Source: Sulfuricurvum sp. (GTDB lineage: Bacteria > Campylobacterota > Campylobacteria > Campylobacterales > Sulfurimonadaceae). Taken from it: a stretch of DNA of 64,000 nt. The DNA lies in the NCBI GenBank assembly GCA_028714915.1, contig JAQTLL010000003.1:248001-312000 (forward strand), in the 5' to 3' direction. The position numbers and the translations under genes were made by a program. The notes below the pieces were generated by a model. That model saw nothing but the letters and a program-made list of their open reading frames with translations, made no database searches and was not told the origin of the DNA. This document shows, piece by piece, positions 25,849-34,863 of the stretch; position 1 is the first letter of the stretch, and every line of letters begins with the position of its first letter.

Positions 25849-27606
25849 ATGAAATTAGTATTTAAACCCACTACACGAGCGCTCTTATTATCGGTCACGA
25901 CAGCAGCTTTACTGGCAACTCCTCTAAGTGCGGCAGATTGCACCTATGAACTGTTTAATATATCCTCCATCAAAGGTACTAGTGTCGGTGAATTCATTGA
26001 CCAAATTAGTGATGAATGCGGAATGAGTGTTATTGTTGCCGATTCTGAAGCCGAAAACATTCTTAAAAAACAGATGAATAAAACATATCTAAAAAATCTG
26101 ACTATCAATGAAGTTTTAGATTTGATTATAAAAGAAAATGATTTGCAATATACATTACAAAACAATGTATTAAAAATCACCTACCTTACTACTAAAACAT
26201 ATAGTATTGATTATATTATCTCTGAGCGTAAAGGGGTAGGAAATACGAATGTTCGATTAAGTTCCAATACAGGACCTGTACCTGGAGCACCCACGGTTGC
26301 GGCACCAGTCGTAACAGCAGCAACAGCAACGATAGCGGGAGCAGCAAAAACAGGCAGTGAATCAGGAACGAATATTAGCACAATTGATGAAGTCAAATTT
26401 TGGGAAAGTTTAGAACAAGAAGTAAGAAGTGTTTTAAGCCGTCCAGAGGATCAATATAAACATACAGACACCTCTACATTAGCTCAAAAAGATTCATTAT
26501 TTAATCAAAATGATGAGCATAGCATCTTTATTAATAAAAATGCCGGTTTGATTACTGTCACAGGAACGGGGAAACAGATCAAACGACTTGATACCTATAT
26601 CGATGATTTACAAAAAAAGATGCAAACACAAGTTATGATTGATGTCAAAATGTACAGCGTGGTTTTTTCAGATGGTTCAACCACGGGTATTGACTGGTCT
26701 CAAATTTATAAATTTCAAAATTTTAAACTTGGCTACGATAAAGCAGATCGTACTAATGTAACGGGAGGAACTTTTGCTACAGCGTATGAAGGAGATAAAG
26801 TACAAGTAACAACAATCACGGGAGGAACACCTGCTGCACCAACTTACGGTTTAGCGGATGTGGCAGGTGTACGTGCACCTGTTGACGCTGTTTCAAAACT
26901 TTTTACGATGAGCAATAGTGTTAGTATCAATAATCTTCTAATGTTTTTGAAAACACAGGGAGATGTTTATGCTATCTCTAATCCTAAAATTATGACCCTT
27001 AACAATCAGCCGGCGCTTATTACTGCCGGAAGTGAATTATTTTATAAAACTATTAATACTTCTACATTAGCAGGTGGAACAACAGGGACACAAGCTACAT
27101 CTGAAATTATTAGTTCTGTATTCTCAGGGGTATTATTAGATATTACTCCCGAAATATCTAAAGACGGTAGTATTACTTTACGTATTAATCCTTCTGTATC
27201 CGATACATTAGGTACAGTAGACGTTGATAACTCTAAACGTACCATGCCACCAGACCTAAGTCGTCGACAAATTTCATCCGTTGTAACAGTACAAGATGGA
27301 CATCGTATTATATTAGGTGGATTAATCAACCGAAAATCAACTAATAATGTCACCAAAGTTCCATTCCTTGGCGATATGCCTGTTTTAGGTTATTTATTTA
27401 AACAAGAAGGCTTAAGTGAAAAAGTTGAAGAGCTTGTCATCATTATTGAGCCTCATATTGTTAAAAAAGATGGTTCTAGTGTAGGGCTATCCGATTTGGG
27501 ATACAGCCGCCTAGCTCCTGCCATGGAAAAAGAGCAGATCAAACAAGACGAACGAGCCAAAATAGATAAAAAAGAAATTAAAATAATGAAAGAGGATGCT
27601 AAATAA
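25849..27606 (+). CDS. mshL: secretin, MshL/PilQ type
   Basis: Outer-membrane gated channel for pilus or secreted substrate. The 585-residue protein has a signal peptide (cleavage near residue 29), an STN/secretin N-domain (SIKGTSVGEFIDQISDECG, NEVLDLIIKENDL), a Gly/Ala/Thr-rich linker (about 140-175), an N1-like ring domain, and the C-terminal secretin barrel with LNNQPALITAGSE, VLLDITPEISKDGSITLRI and VPFLGDMPVLGYLFKQE. MshL-like length and the following MshM-type ATPase favour MSHA over PilQ. Confidence 0.9.
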   Translation: MKLVFKPTTRALLLSVTTAALLATPLSAADCTYELFNISSIKGTSVGEFIDQISDECGMSVIVADSEAENILKKQMNKTYLKNLTINEVLDLIIKENDLQYTLQNNVLKITYLTTKTYSIDYIISERKGVGNTNVRLSSNTGPVPGAPTVAAPVVTAATATIAGAAKTGSESGTNISTIDEVKFWESLEQEVRSVLSRPEDQYKHTDTSTLAQKDSLFNQNDEHSIFINKNAGLITVTGTGKQIKRLDTYIDDLQKKMQTQVMIDVKMYSVVFSDGSTTGIDWSQIYKFQNFKLGYDKADRTNVTGGTFATAYEGDKVQVTTITGGTPAAPTYGLADVAGVRAPVDAVSKLFTMSNSVSINNLLMFLKTQGDVYAISNPKIMTLNNQPALITAGSELFYKTINTSTLAGGTTGTQATSEIISSVFSGVLLDITPEISKDGSITLRINPSVSDTLGTVDVDNSKRTMPPDLSRRQISSVVTVQDGHRIILGGLINRKSTNNVTKVPFLGDMPVLGYLFKQEGLSEKVEELVIIIEPHIVKKDGSSVGLSDLGYSRLAPAMEKEQIKQDERAKIDKKEIKIMKEDAK

Positions 27607-27609
27607 CGA

Positions 27610-28419
27610 ATGGAGTATTCGCTATTTATAAAGCCTAAAGAGCTGTTTATCGACATAGTCAACCCGCATGACTATGTTCAAATTGATAGTGTATCTCATA
27701 TGTACCAAAGTTTAAAAACATCGGTACAAAAACCGCTTAAAATGATTTTGCTTTATGGAAGACCAGGGACTGGAAAAAGTATGTTATTACATAAACTTCA
27801 CCATGACCTTTCAAAGCACCAAAAAGTTTTTATGATTGATATTCCCATTATTGATGAAAATGACTTTTTACGTGTTCTTGCTCAAAAAATCTATGGTTAT
27901 GTCAATAGAGAAGTCATTACGCTTACCTCTTTTTTAGAGCTTGCAAGTGCTGTTAACTATCCTCAAACTCCCCTCGTTTTGCTTGATGAAGCGCAACTCT
28001 ACAGCGCTGCTTTAATGGAAAAAATTCGCCTTATCTCCGATGCACGTGCCCTCAAATTTGTTATTACCCTCCACAAAACGGATGATGAAGATATTATTGC
28101 AAAAGAACACTTCCAGACACGTATTTGGGAAAGTATTGAACTTCGAAATGCCACCCCTGACGAACTTAAAATTTATATTCAAAAAAAGTTGCTTAAATCA
28201 AATTGCTTTGATATTGCCAATATGATAAATGATAAAAATATTAAAATTATTACTAAATTAACCAAGGGGAATTATCGTGATGCAAATAAGCTCATGTTTT
28301 CACTTTTTTCTCTTTATGCATGGTTTGAGGAACATTATCCAAATAAAATAAATTATAATTCTCTCAAGCCAAAATGGATAGAAATGGCTGCCATTCATAC
28401 AGGACTTATTCATGCTTGA
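27610..28419 (+). CDS. mshM: MshM/ExeA-type AAA ATPase
   Basis: Cytoplasmic or membrane-linked ATPase that helps secretin assembly in MSHA and Exe systems. The 269-residue protein has Walker A GRPGTGKS (50-57), Walker B PLVLLDEAQL, and the C-terminal ISDARALKFVITLHKT sensor region with a winged end. It lacks the C-terminal peptidoglycan-binding extension of ExeA, as do MshM proteins. Three bases behind mshL and overlapping the next gene by 8. Confidence 0.85.
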   Translation: MEYSLFIKPKELFIDIVNPHDYVQIDSVSHMYQSLKTSVQKPLKMILLYGRPGTGKSMLLHKLHHDLSKHQKVFMIDIPIIDENDFLRVLAQKIYGYVNREVITLTSFLELASAVNYPQTPLVLLDEAQLYSAALMEKIRLISDARALKFVITLHKTDDEDIIAKEHFQTRIWESIELRNATPDELKIYIQKKLLKSNCFDIANMINDKNIKIITKLTKGNYRDANKLMFSLFSLYAWFEEHYPNKINYNSLKPKWIEMAAIHTGLIHA

Positions 28420-29155
28420 TATACCCTCACTTGAGCGCCGGTGGCTTAAATATAAAATAAAACATTTTCTTCCTTACGTTGCACTCATTGTCATACTCCT
28501 TCTTATCCCTATAATTATGATAAGTTTATATTCAAATAATAATGCGTCCCTTCCAGATATAAAGAAAGAAAACAATCCTAAGAAAATACAACTGATAGTT
28601 CCTATGAACGAAGAACCTATGGTACTTGAACCTTCTATGCAATTTATACAATCACTGCCAGCTCCTACCTCAGAAACAAATGCAATTTCTCCATCGACAC
28701 TAAAAATCACCCCGAAAGCAGTTATATCACAAAAATCAGCACCACCAATCCAATCTTCTGAAATTAAGCCAATAACAGCCGTTCTGCCTGTCACATCTTC
28801 AGTAATTCAAACAAAGCAAACCAATAAACCCTCTTCCATTAATCGAGATACTGCGGCTTTTGATATTCATGAAATTGAGGAACGTTTTAAAAATAATTCC
28901 AATCCTCACTTGGGGCTTTACATTGCACGCTATCATTACGATCATACCAATTATAGTGAAGCTTATAATTACGCATTAAAGACAAATGCCATAAATAATA
29001 CTATTGAAGAAAGTTGGTTGATTTTTATAAAATCTCTCATTAAGCTTGGTAAAACTGACCAAGCAAAAAAAACCCTCCAGCTTTATATTTCACAATCAAA
29101 TTCTGACAGTGCAAAAATCTTATTAGACTCACTTGAAAAAGAAGAATCTAAATGA
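28412..29155 (+). CDS. MshN-like membrane-anchored TPR protein
   Basis: A 247-residue protein with a cytoplasmic basic start (ERRWLKYKIKHFL), a single membrane helix at about residues 19-41 (PYVALIVILLLIPIIMISLY), a long Pro/Thr/Ser linker, and C-terminal TPR-like helices (GLYIARYHYDHTNYSEAYNY, IEESWLIFIKSLIKLGKTDQ). The TM-linker-TPR plan is that of MshN. Overlaps mshM by 8 bases and the next gene by ATGA. Confidence 0.65.
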   Translation: MLDIPSLERRWLKYKIKHFLPYVALIVILLLIPIIMISLYSNNNASLPDIKKENNPKKIQLIVPMNEEPMVLEPSMQFIQSLPAPTSETNAISPSTLKITPKAVISQKSAPPIQSSEIKPITAVLPVTSSVIQTKQTNKPSSINRDTAAFDIHEIEERFKNNSNPHLGLYIARYHYDHTNYSEAYNYALKTNAINNTIEESWLIFIKSLIKLGKTDQAKKTLQLYISQSNSDSAKILLDSLEKEESK

Positions 29156-29694
29156 AAATCTTTTTACTCATTGCTCTTATTCTTATAGCTTTTTTACAGG
29201 CAGACACTCCTAGTAAAATGTATCAACTGTATCAAAAAGGTGAATACGCGGTATCCTGCAATCTTGGGCTACAACATTTGAAAGAATTTGAGTCAAATGA
29301 AGCATACATTTCTATTTATGCTTTTTCTTGTCTAAAAGCTGATCAAATAGATCGTTTAACTACTCCCATAATGATACTTGTCCAAAGTAGTGAAGCACGA
29401 GCAAATGCTTCTTATTTTTCTATGCTGGTTATGCAAAAAAAACTTTTAGTCCAATCTTTATATGATAATTATTCACTTAAGTCACTTAAGTTCCCCACAA
29501 GTTCACATCTTCTTTCTAAAGTTTTTGCTCTCTACTGTAATAATCCTCAATCTGAAAATAGTATCAAAGAATATAACGATTTAACCAATACGCATGTTAC
29601 TTATAAACTATATCCAACTCAGATAAATGGTCAAAAAACGATTGCTATTGATGAATACTATGATAAGATATTAACATTACACCATGTATATTAA
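29152..29694 (+). CDS. exported helical-repeat protein of unknown function in the msh operon
   Basis: A 180-residue protein with a signal peptide (MKIFLLIALILIAFLQADT) and TPR/Sel1-like helices (MYQLYQKGEYAVSCNLGLQH, AYISIYAFSCLKADQIDRL). No counterpart in the canonical msh order is known to me between mshN and mshE. Overlap of 4 bases with mshN-like and 3-base gap before mshE show that it belongs to the operon. Possibly a pilotin-like or scaffold factor; not established. Confidence 0.6.
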   Translation: MKIFLLIALILIAFLQADTPSKMYQLYQKGEYAVSCNLGLQHLKEFESNEAYISIYAFSCLKADQIDRLTTPIMILVQSSEARANASYFSMLVMQKKLLVQSLYDNYSLKSLKFPTSSHLLSKVFALYCNNPQSENSIKEYNDLTNTHVTYKLYPTQINGQKTIAIDEYYDKILTLHHVY

Positions 29695-29697
29695 AGG

Positions 29698-31443
29698 ATG
29701 AAGGATATGGATCGCATTACGTATGATTTATTGGAAAAACGCCATATCACACAACAGCAAATCGATCGTTTACTCTCCCGAGGTGTTCAAAATGAAACTA
29801 TTTTAGAGACACTGACTAAAGTGGGGGTTGTTTCCCTTAATTTTGTTAAACGCTTTGTTGTTGAGCAGATACGACTTGGAGTTTATGAGCTTTCTGTCAT
29901 TAAAAATTACCATTTTTTAGATGAAACTTCAATCTTAACGTATTTAGCTGAAGTTCTTGAACTCCCTTTTCTTGACTTAGATTCTATTGATATGGACTAT
30001 AGGTTGACTGAAAAAATACCAACCCCTCAGCTCAAGCGTTACAATGCTTTGCCCATTTCTCAAGATGACATGTATGTTCTTGTTGCTTTTGCGGATCCGC
30101 TTAATATTGAAGCACAAGAGTCGCTGCAACGTCTTTTCCCAAGAAAATCTTTAAAAGTAGGGGTTGCCACTGAAAAACAAATTCAAGCATATCTCTTTAA
30201 AATTGAGTTAAAAGACAGCGTCAAAGAGTTGGTCAATAATATTCGTAATGAATTACGCAATATTGGAACGTTAGAAGAGCAACAGGAAGCCTCATCTATT
30301 TTGCAATTGATTGATGTTATTTTAAAGGCCTGTATTAAAGGACGGGCCAGTGATATCCATATCGAGCCAACAGAAAAGAACTGTGTAGTTCGAGGACGAG
30401 TCGATGGCAAACTAGCAGAAATATTCATTTTTGATCGTGATATTTATCCTCCGCTTGCTTCACGTATTAAACTGCTCGCAAATCTCGATATTGCTGAACG
30501 ACGAAAACCTCAAGATGGACGTTTTTCAGCCATTGTGATGGATGCTGAATTTGATTTCCGTCTTTCAACCTTGCCTATCCTCTATGGTGAATCTATCGTT
30601 ATGCGTATTTTGGATAAAACAAAAGCACTCGTAAAATTAGAAGAATCAGGCATGGATCCGATAAGTTATCAAAAGCTCATCAAAGCACTTGAATCACCAT
30701 TTGGAATTATTCTTGTTACTGGACCAACAGGAAGCGGTAAAACAACTACTCTTTATGGTGCACTCAATGAATTACGTAATGTCGAAGACAAGGTCATTAC
30801 CGTCGAGGATCCGGTAGAATATCGAATGAATCTAATCCAGCAAGTTCAAGTAAATGCCAAGGTGGGACTCTCTTTTGCTGATGCCCTGAGATCCATACTT
30901 CGTCAAGACCCCGATAAAATTATGATTGGGGAAATTCGTGACCACGAAACACTTGAGATCGCCATCAAAGCGGCTTTAACCGGTCACTTGGTTATTTCTA
31001 CCCTTCACACTAATGATGCAATTAGTGCTATTCCTCGTATGTCCGATATGGGAATTGAACCCTATCTCATTAGTGGTGCGCTTATGGCGATTCAAGCACA
31101 ACGCTTAATACGTAAAATATGTAACTATTGTAAGAAAGAAGCCGATATACCCCTGATTTTAAGAGAAGAATACAGTACATATATCCCTCATAATACTGTC
31201 TTCTATAAAGGAGTTGGATGTAAAGAATGCAATGGTTCTGGATATATGGGGCGTGAAATGATTTGTGAAGTCTTACCAATATCTGAAGAGTTATCCAGTC
31301 TTATTGCCAGAGGGGGATCAAAAGATGAAATTTTTAAACAAGCCAAAGAAGAAGGCTTTGTCGGAATGTTTGAAAATGGAATGGCCAAAGCAGTACAGGG
31401 GATCACAACCATAGATGAAATATTAAGGGTGGCAAAAGTATGA
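29698..31443 (+). CDS. mshE: pilus assembly ATPase, MshE/GspE type
   Basis: Hexameric motor that powers pilus extension or secretion. The 581 residues include an N-terminal MshEN-type region (about 1-160), the GspE core with Walker A GPTGSGKTT (342-350), Asp box VEDPVEYRMN, Walker B IMIGEIRD (408-415), His box TGHLVISTLHTND, and a zinc-binding tetracysteine (Cys475, Cys478, Cys508, Cys511). All catalytic residues are present. Start ambiguous between ATG 29698 and ATG 29707. The tetracysteine marks the assembly class rather than a PilT retraction motor; no pilT is in the window. Confidence 0.93.
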   Translation: MKDMDRITYDLLEKRHITQQQIDRLLSRGVQNETILETLTKVGVVSLNFVKRFVVEQIRLGVYELSVIKNYHFLDETSILTYLAEVLELPFLDLDSIDMDYRLTEKIPTPQLKRYNALPISQDDMYVLVAFADPLNIEAQESLQRLFPRKSLKVGVATEKQIQAYLFKIELKDSVKELVNNIRNELRNIGTLEEQQEASSILQLIDVILKACIKGRASDIHIEPTEKNCVVRGRVDGKLAEIFIFDRDIYPPLASRIKLLANLDIAERRKPQDGRFSAIVMDAEFDFRLSTLPILYGESIVMRILDKTKALVKLEESGMDPISYQKLIKALESPFGIILVTGPTGSGKTTTLYGALNELRNVEDKVITVEDPVEYRMNLIQQVQVNAKVGLSFADALRSILRQDPDKIMIGEIRDHETLEIAIKAALTGHLVISTLHTNDAISAIPRMSDMGIEPYLISGALMAIQAQRLIRKICNYCKKEADIPLILREEYSTYIPHNTVFYKGVGCKECNGSGYMGREMICEVLPISEELSSLIARGGSKDEIFKQAKEEGFVGMFENGMAKAVQGITTIDEILRVAKV

Positions 31444-32687
31444 AATATTTTATAGTAACTGTTCTCAGCAAAGGGAAAAAAAATGAACATGGGCTGTATG
31501 CTGAACATAAAAAAGAAGCTCAATATCTTGCAAAAATAAAATATTCTGGCATGATTTTATCAGCACTTGAATCGTCTCCTCCTCTTGAAGATCAACTTCG
31601 TAAGTTTAAGGAAGCTCTTTTTTCTAATCTTAAGAAGCGTAAACTTAAACAAGATTTTCTGATTGCAGCGATTCGCCAACTTGCTGTTATGACCAATGCC
31701 GGGATTTCTATCCATGATTCACTTCATGAAATTGCAGATGCAACCACGGATAAAACATTACAAATTGTATTAGGGACAATGGCGGAAGATATCAATGCTG
31801 GGCACAGTCTTTCTAAATCAGCTTCTAAGTTTAATTATGAACTTGGAACATTGAGTCTTGCAATGATTGAACTGGGAGAAAAAACAGGTAATATGGCAGA
31901 AGCATTGCACAAGCTAGCCGATATGCTCGAAGAAATACGACGAAATATTATTAAATTTAAAAAAGCAATGGCCTACCCTAGAAACGTTATGATTGCTATG
32001 GCAGTGGCATTTACAATACTTATTTCCTACGTTGTACCACAGTTTAAAGCTATTTTTGAACAATTGCACGCTGAATTACCCCTGCCAACCAAAATTCTAC
32101 TATTTCTAGAACATCTTTTTAATACGTATGGTTTGTATGTTTTGGCGGCAATTATTCTCTTTCTCTTTTCTTTTAGATATGCACTCGATCATAATAGAGA
32201 ATTTAGATATAAATGGCATCAGTTTTTACTCAAAGTGTATTTAATTAAAAATATTATTATGTTTTCAACTCTTAGTCGTTTTACCCTTGTCTTTTCTGAA
32301 CTCGTACGGGCAGGAATACCAGTAGCTGAAGCATTAGAGACTTCTACAGCTATGATTGATAATCTTCCTCTGCAAGAACGATTATTGATTGTTCGTTCAG
32401 CAGTTGAAAAAGGAAGTTCATTACATTCGGGACTTAAAGAAACCAATTTATTTGAAAACATGATTATTCAAATGATTTCTGCAGGAGAATCAAGTGGGCA
32501 GCTCGATGCAATGCTGCAAAAAGTAATGGAGTATTATAAAATGCGTTTTGATGCAATCATCGATGGTCTGTCTGAAGCAGTTGAGCCCATTATGCTCTTT
32601 ATGATTGCCGGTATGGTCATTTTATTAGCTTTGGGTATTTTCTTACCTATGTGGGATATGGGGAATGCCGTTCAAGGACGACATTAA
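31440..32687 (+). CDS. mshG: pilus assembly inner-membrane core, MshG/GspF type
   Basis: Polytopic platform protein of the type II secretion/type IV pilus F family. The 415-residue protein has a short N-terminal segment, two T2SSF domains (first with AAIRQLAVMTNAGISIHDSL and ELGEKTGNMAEALHKLADML, second with FTLVFSELVRAGIPVAEAL and ISAGESSGQLDAML), and three membrane helices. Overlaps mshE by ATGA. It is the last gene before a bidirectional terminator; pilin genes that normally follow are absent. Confidence 0.93.
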   Translation: MKYFIVTVLSKGKKNEHGLYAEHKKEAQYLAKIKYSGMILSALESSPPLEDQLRKFKEALFSNLKKRKLKQDFLIAAIRQLAVMTNAGISIHDSLHEIADATTDKTLQIVLGTMAEDINAGHSLSKSASKFNYELGTLSLAMIELGEKTGNMAEALHKLADMLEEIRRNIIKFKKAMAYPRNVMIAMAVAFTILISYVVPQFKAIFEQLHAELPLPTKILLFLEHLFNTYGLYVLAAIILFLFSFRYALDHNREFRYKWHQFLLKVYLIKNIIMFSTLSRFTLVFSELVRAGIPVAEALETSTAMIDNLPLQERLLIVRSAVEKGSSLHSGLKETNLFENMIIQMISAGESSGQLDAMLQKVMEYYKMRFDAIIDGLSEAVEPIMLFMIAGMVILLALGIFLPMWDMGNAVQGRH

Positions 32688-32692
32688 AAAAT

Positions 32693-32721
32693 AAAAAAGA
32701 GGTTGACTAAGCCTCTTTTTT
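32693..32721. terminator. bidirectional intrinsic terminator
   Basis: A 10-bp stem AAAAAAGAGG (32693-32702) with CCTCTTTTTT (32712-32721), loop of nine bases. A-run on one side and T-run on the other let it stop both the msh operon (plus) and the helicase gene (minus), whose last codons overlap it. Confidence 0.8.
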
Positions 32722-34776
32722 ATTTACCAATCCACTGTAAGTCTCGTCTTTTGGAATCAAACCTGTCTCAAACAAAAATTGGGATGGGACAAAATTAGTT
32801 TTTTTAATCTTATCATATTTTGCATAACTCAAATAAAGTCTATCTTTTGCACGAGTTACTGCCACATAAAAAAGTCGGCGCTCCTCCTCGATACTTCCGC
32901 TGCGGCTCATCAGTTTTCGATTCGGGAAGCGTCCATCCATCAAATCAATAACATACACTTCTTTATACTCCAAACCTTTGGATGCATGGATACTGAGTAA
33001 ATGTACCCCCTCTCCTTGCGTCAAATCCTGTGAGCCTAAAACCATTGCATTTAAAAATCGTTCATGCTCTTTATAGGGGCGTGAAAGCTCAAAGAGGATT
33101 GTACATTTTCTGCGAATTTTCTCTTGGGATTCACTTTTAACACGCTCATCCACAGAGCCATTTTCCGTCATTGCACGCCTATGCGACAAGTGCTCAATCA
33201 CATGACCATAAAGATTTGAGAGGGCTATTTTTTGGACCGCTTCCTTGGGTAATTTAGTATCACGAAGCTTTCGAAACAAAATAAATAAATCATGTAAAAA
33301 CGTTGCTGACTCTTTGGTGAGTTTTGCGTGTTTGAGAATGGGGTTTCCCATAAAATTGGGATCAAGCCCTAATTTTGCAAATCGTCCTGCACTTCCAAGC
33401 TCCGCATAATCATCAAACAATCCCAACTGATGATTAAGCTTACGTTTTTCAAACGGATTAGAGATTGACGTATCCGGAGTATACAATCCGCGTAAAAAGG
33501 AGCCATTCCCTAGTTTTTGAAGTGCCACAAACAGCTCTTTTGCCACCGCACTTCCTATCCCTTTGGCATAATCAAAGAGGTGAATAAATGCCATCATATC
33601 CGATTCATTCACCAGTAATGTGTACATATCCAATAACGCTTTTATCTCTTTGGAATCAAAAAAACTCGTTCCCCCACGCCTGCGACACGCAATTCCCATC
33701 TCACGAAGGGTTGCTTCTATCCCATCTGCCGAGGCATTATTGCGAAAAATGACCGCAATTTCATCACGAGCTGTTGGTGAATCTCCAATCAAACGGGTAA
33801 TGCCATGATATTGCTCAAATAATTCTTCATAAATTAGCAACGAGGGAGACTGCGCTTCTCCTATCCGTGTTACTTCTAAAGCTTTTGGATAAATACGCTC
33901 ATTGTACGCAATAACGGTATTGGCAAGGGAGAGAATCGGAACGGTTGAACGATAATTTTTATTAAGAGTATACACCTTGGCATCAGGAAAATTGGTACTA
34001 AATGAGCCGATAATCGAAATATCCGCTCCATTAAACGCGTAAATACTTTGATCATAATCTCCCACACAAAAAAGTGACGGAGGACGCATAGCATTAATCA
34101 GTGTCCCTTGCAAAGCATTGGTATCTTGATACTCGTCGATCAACACCTCTTTGTATCCCAAATCGTTTTGGGATGCCAAATAGCGCATTTGGAGCAATAA
34201 ATCATTAAAATTGACAAATCCATACTCCTTTTTGAGTGCTTCGAATTCATCAATAATATCCGCATAAATCATAGCATATACGGCATGCTCATCTTGACGC
34301 GTCAATATCCACTCTTCAAAATTCATTTCAATTTCTGTATTTTGATAAAATGAATAAACATCATAAAGATAATTGGCTCCATACGCAGGGGTAGCATTAT
34401 CTAAATGAGAAAAGGTTCGTTTTTCGTAGACACTGCGAAAGAGCGTTTTAAGTTCACGAGGTTGTTTTAAAACTACTTTTCCTTCTTTGCGTTTAAGCCA
34501 TCGATAACTTACGGCATGAAACGTCCCCGCATCAACTTTGGAAGCAATTTCTGAACCGAAAAATGCCGCAACCCGCTCTACCATCTCTTGAGCTGCTTTG
34601 TTGGTAAATGTCAGTAATAAAATCTCTTCAGGCTTAACATTTTGAGAAAGAAGATAGGCAATACGTCCTACAATTGTCGAAGTCTTCCCCGTACCTGCTG
34701 AAGCGATGATAAGATTATGTCCATATGGTGCAGTTGCAGCGGTGTGTTGCTGAGTATTGAGGCGTGAAAGTGGCAA
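32707..34776 (-). CDS. UvrD/PcrA/Rep-type DNA helicase
   Basis: SF1A 3'-5' helicase for repair or replication restart. The 689-residue protein has Walker A ASAGTGKTST near residue 27, motif Ia LLTFTNKAAQEM, motif II VLIDEYQDTN, motif III VGDYDQSIYAFNGAD, motif IV YTLNKNYRST, motif V LLSIHASKGLEYKEVYVIDL and motif VI EEERRLFYVAVTRAKDRLYL. Length agrees with Rep/PcrA. It is slightly different from UvrD in having a short C-terminus. Divergent from valS with about 87 bases between. Confidence 0.95.
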   Translation of the reverse strand: MPLSRLNTQQHTAATAPYGHNLIIASAGTGKTSTIVGRIAYLLSQNVKPEEILLLTFTNKAAQEMVERVAAFFGSEIASKVDAGTFHAVSYRWLKRKEGKVVLKQPRELKTLFRSVYEKRTFSHLDNATPAYGANYLYDVYSFYQNTEIEMNFEEWILTRQDEHAVYAMIYADIIDEFEALKKEYGFVNFNDLLLQMRYLASQNDLGYKEVLIDEYQDTNALQGTLINAMRPPSLFCVGDYDQSIYAFNGADISIIGSFSTNFPDAKVYTLNKNYRSTVPILSLANTVIAYNERIYPKALEVTRIGEAQSPSLLIYEELFEQYHGITRLIGDSPTARDEIAVIFRNNASADGIEATLREMGIACRRRGGTSFFDSKEIKALLDMYTLLVNESDMMAFIHLFDYAKGIGSAVAKELFVALQKLGNGSFLRGLYTPDTSISNPFEKRKLNHQLGLFDDYAELGSAGRFAKLGLDPNFMGNPILKHAKLTKESATFLHDLFILFRKLRDTKLPKEAVQKIALSNLYGHVIEHLSHRRAMTENGSVDERVKSESQEKIRRKCTILFELSRPYKEHERFLNAMVLGSQDLTQGEGVHLLSIHASKGLEYKEVYVIDLMDGRFPNRKLMSRSGSIEEERRLFYVAVTRAKDRLYLSYAKYDKIKKTNFVPSQFLFETGLIPKDETYSGLVNKKEA

Positions 34777-34827
34777 GAGGCTCCTTGGTGTTGAACGACA
34801 TTATACTCAGGCACATTTGAATTTTGG

Positions 34828-34833
34828 TATAAT
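34828..34833 (+). promoter_or_regulatory. -10 element before valS
   Basis: TATAAT preceded by TTTTGG lies 31 bases upstream of the valS start; the opposite-strand helicase gene begins 52 bases further back. Confidence 0.45.
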
Positions 34834-34863
34834 CCGCCAATATTTTCTCCTCAAGGCTCATCC

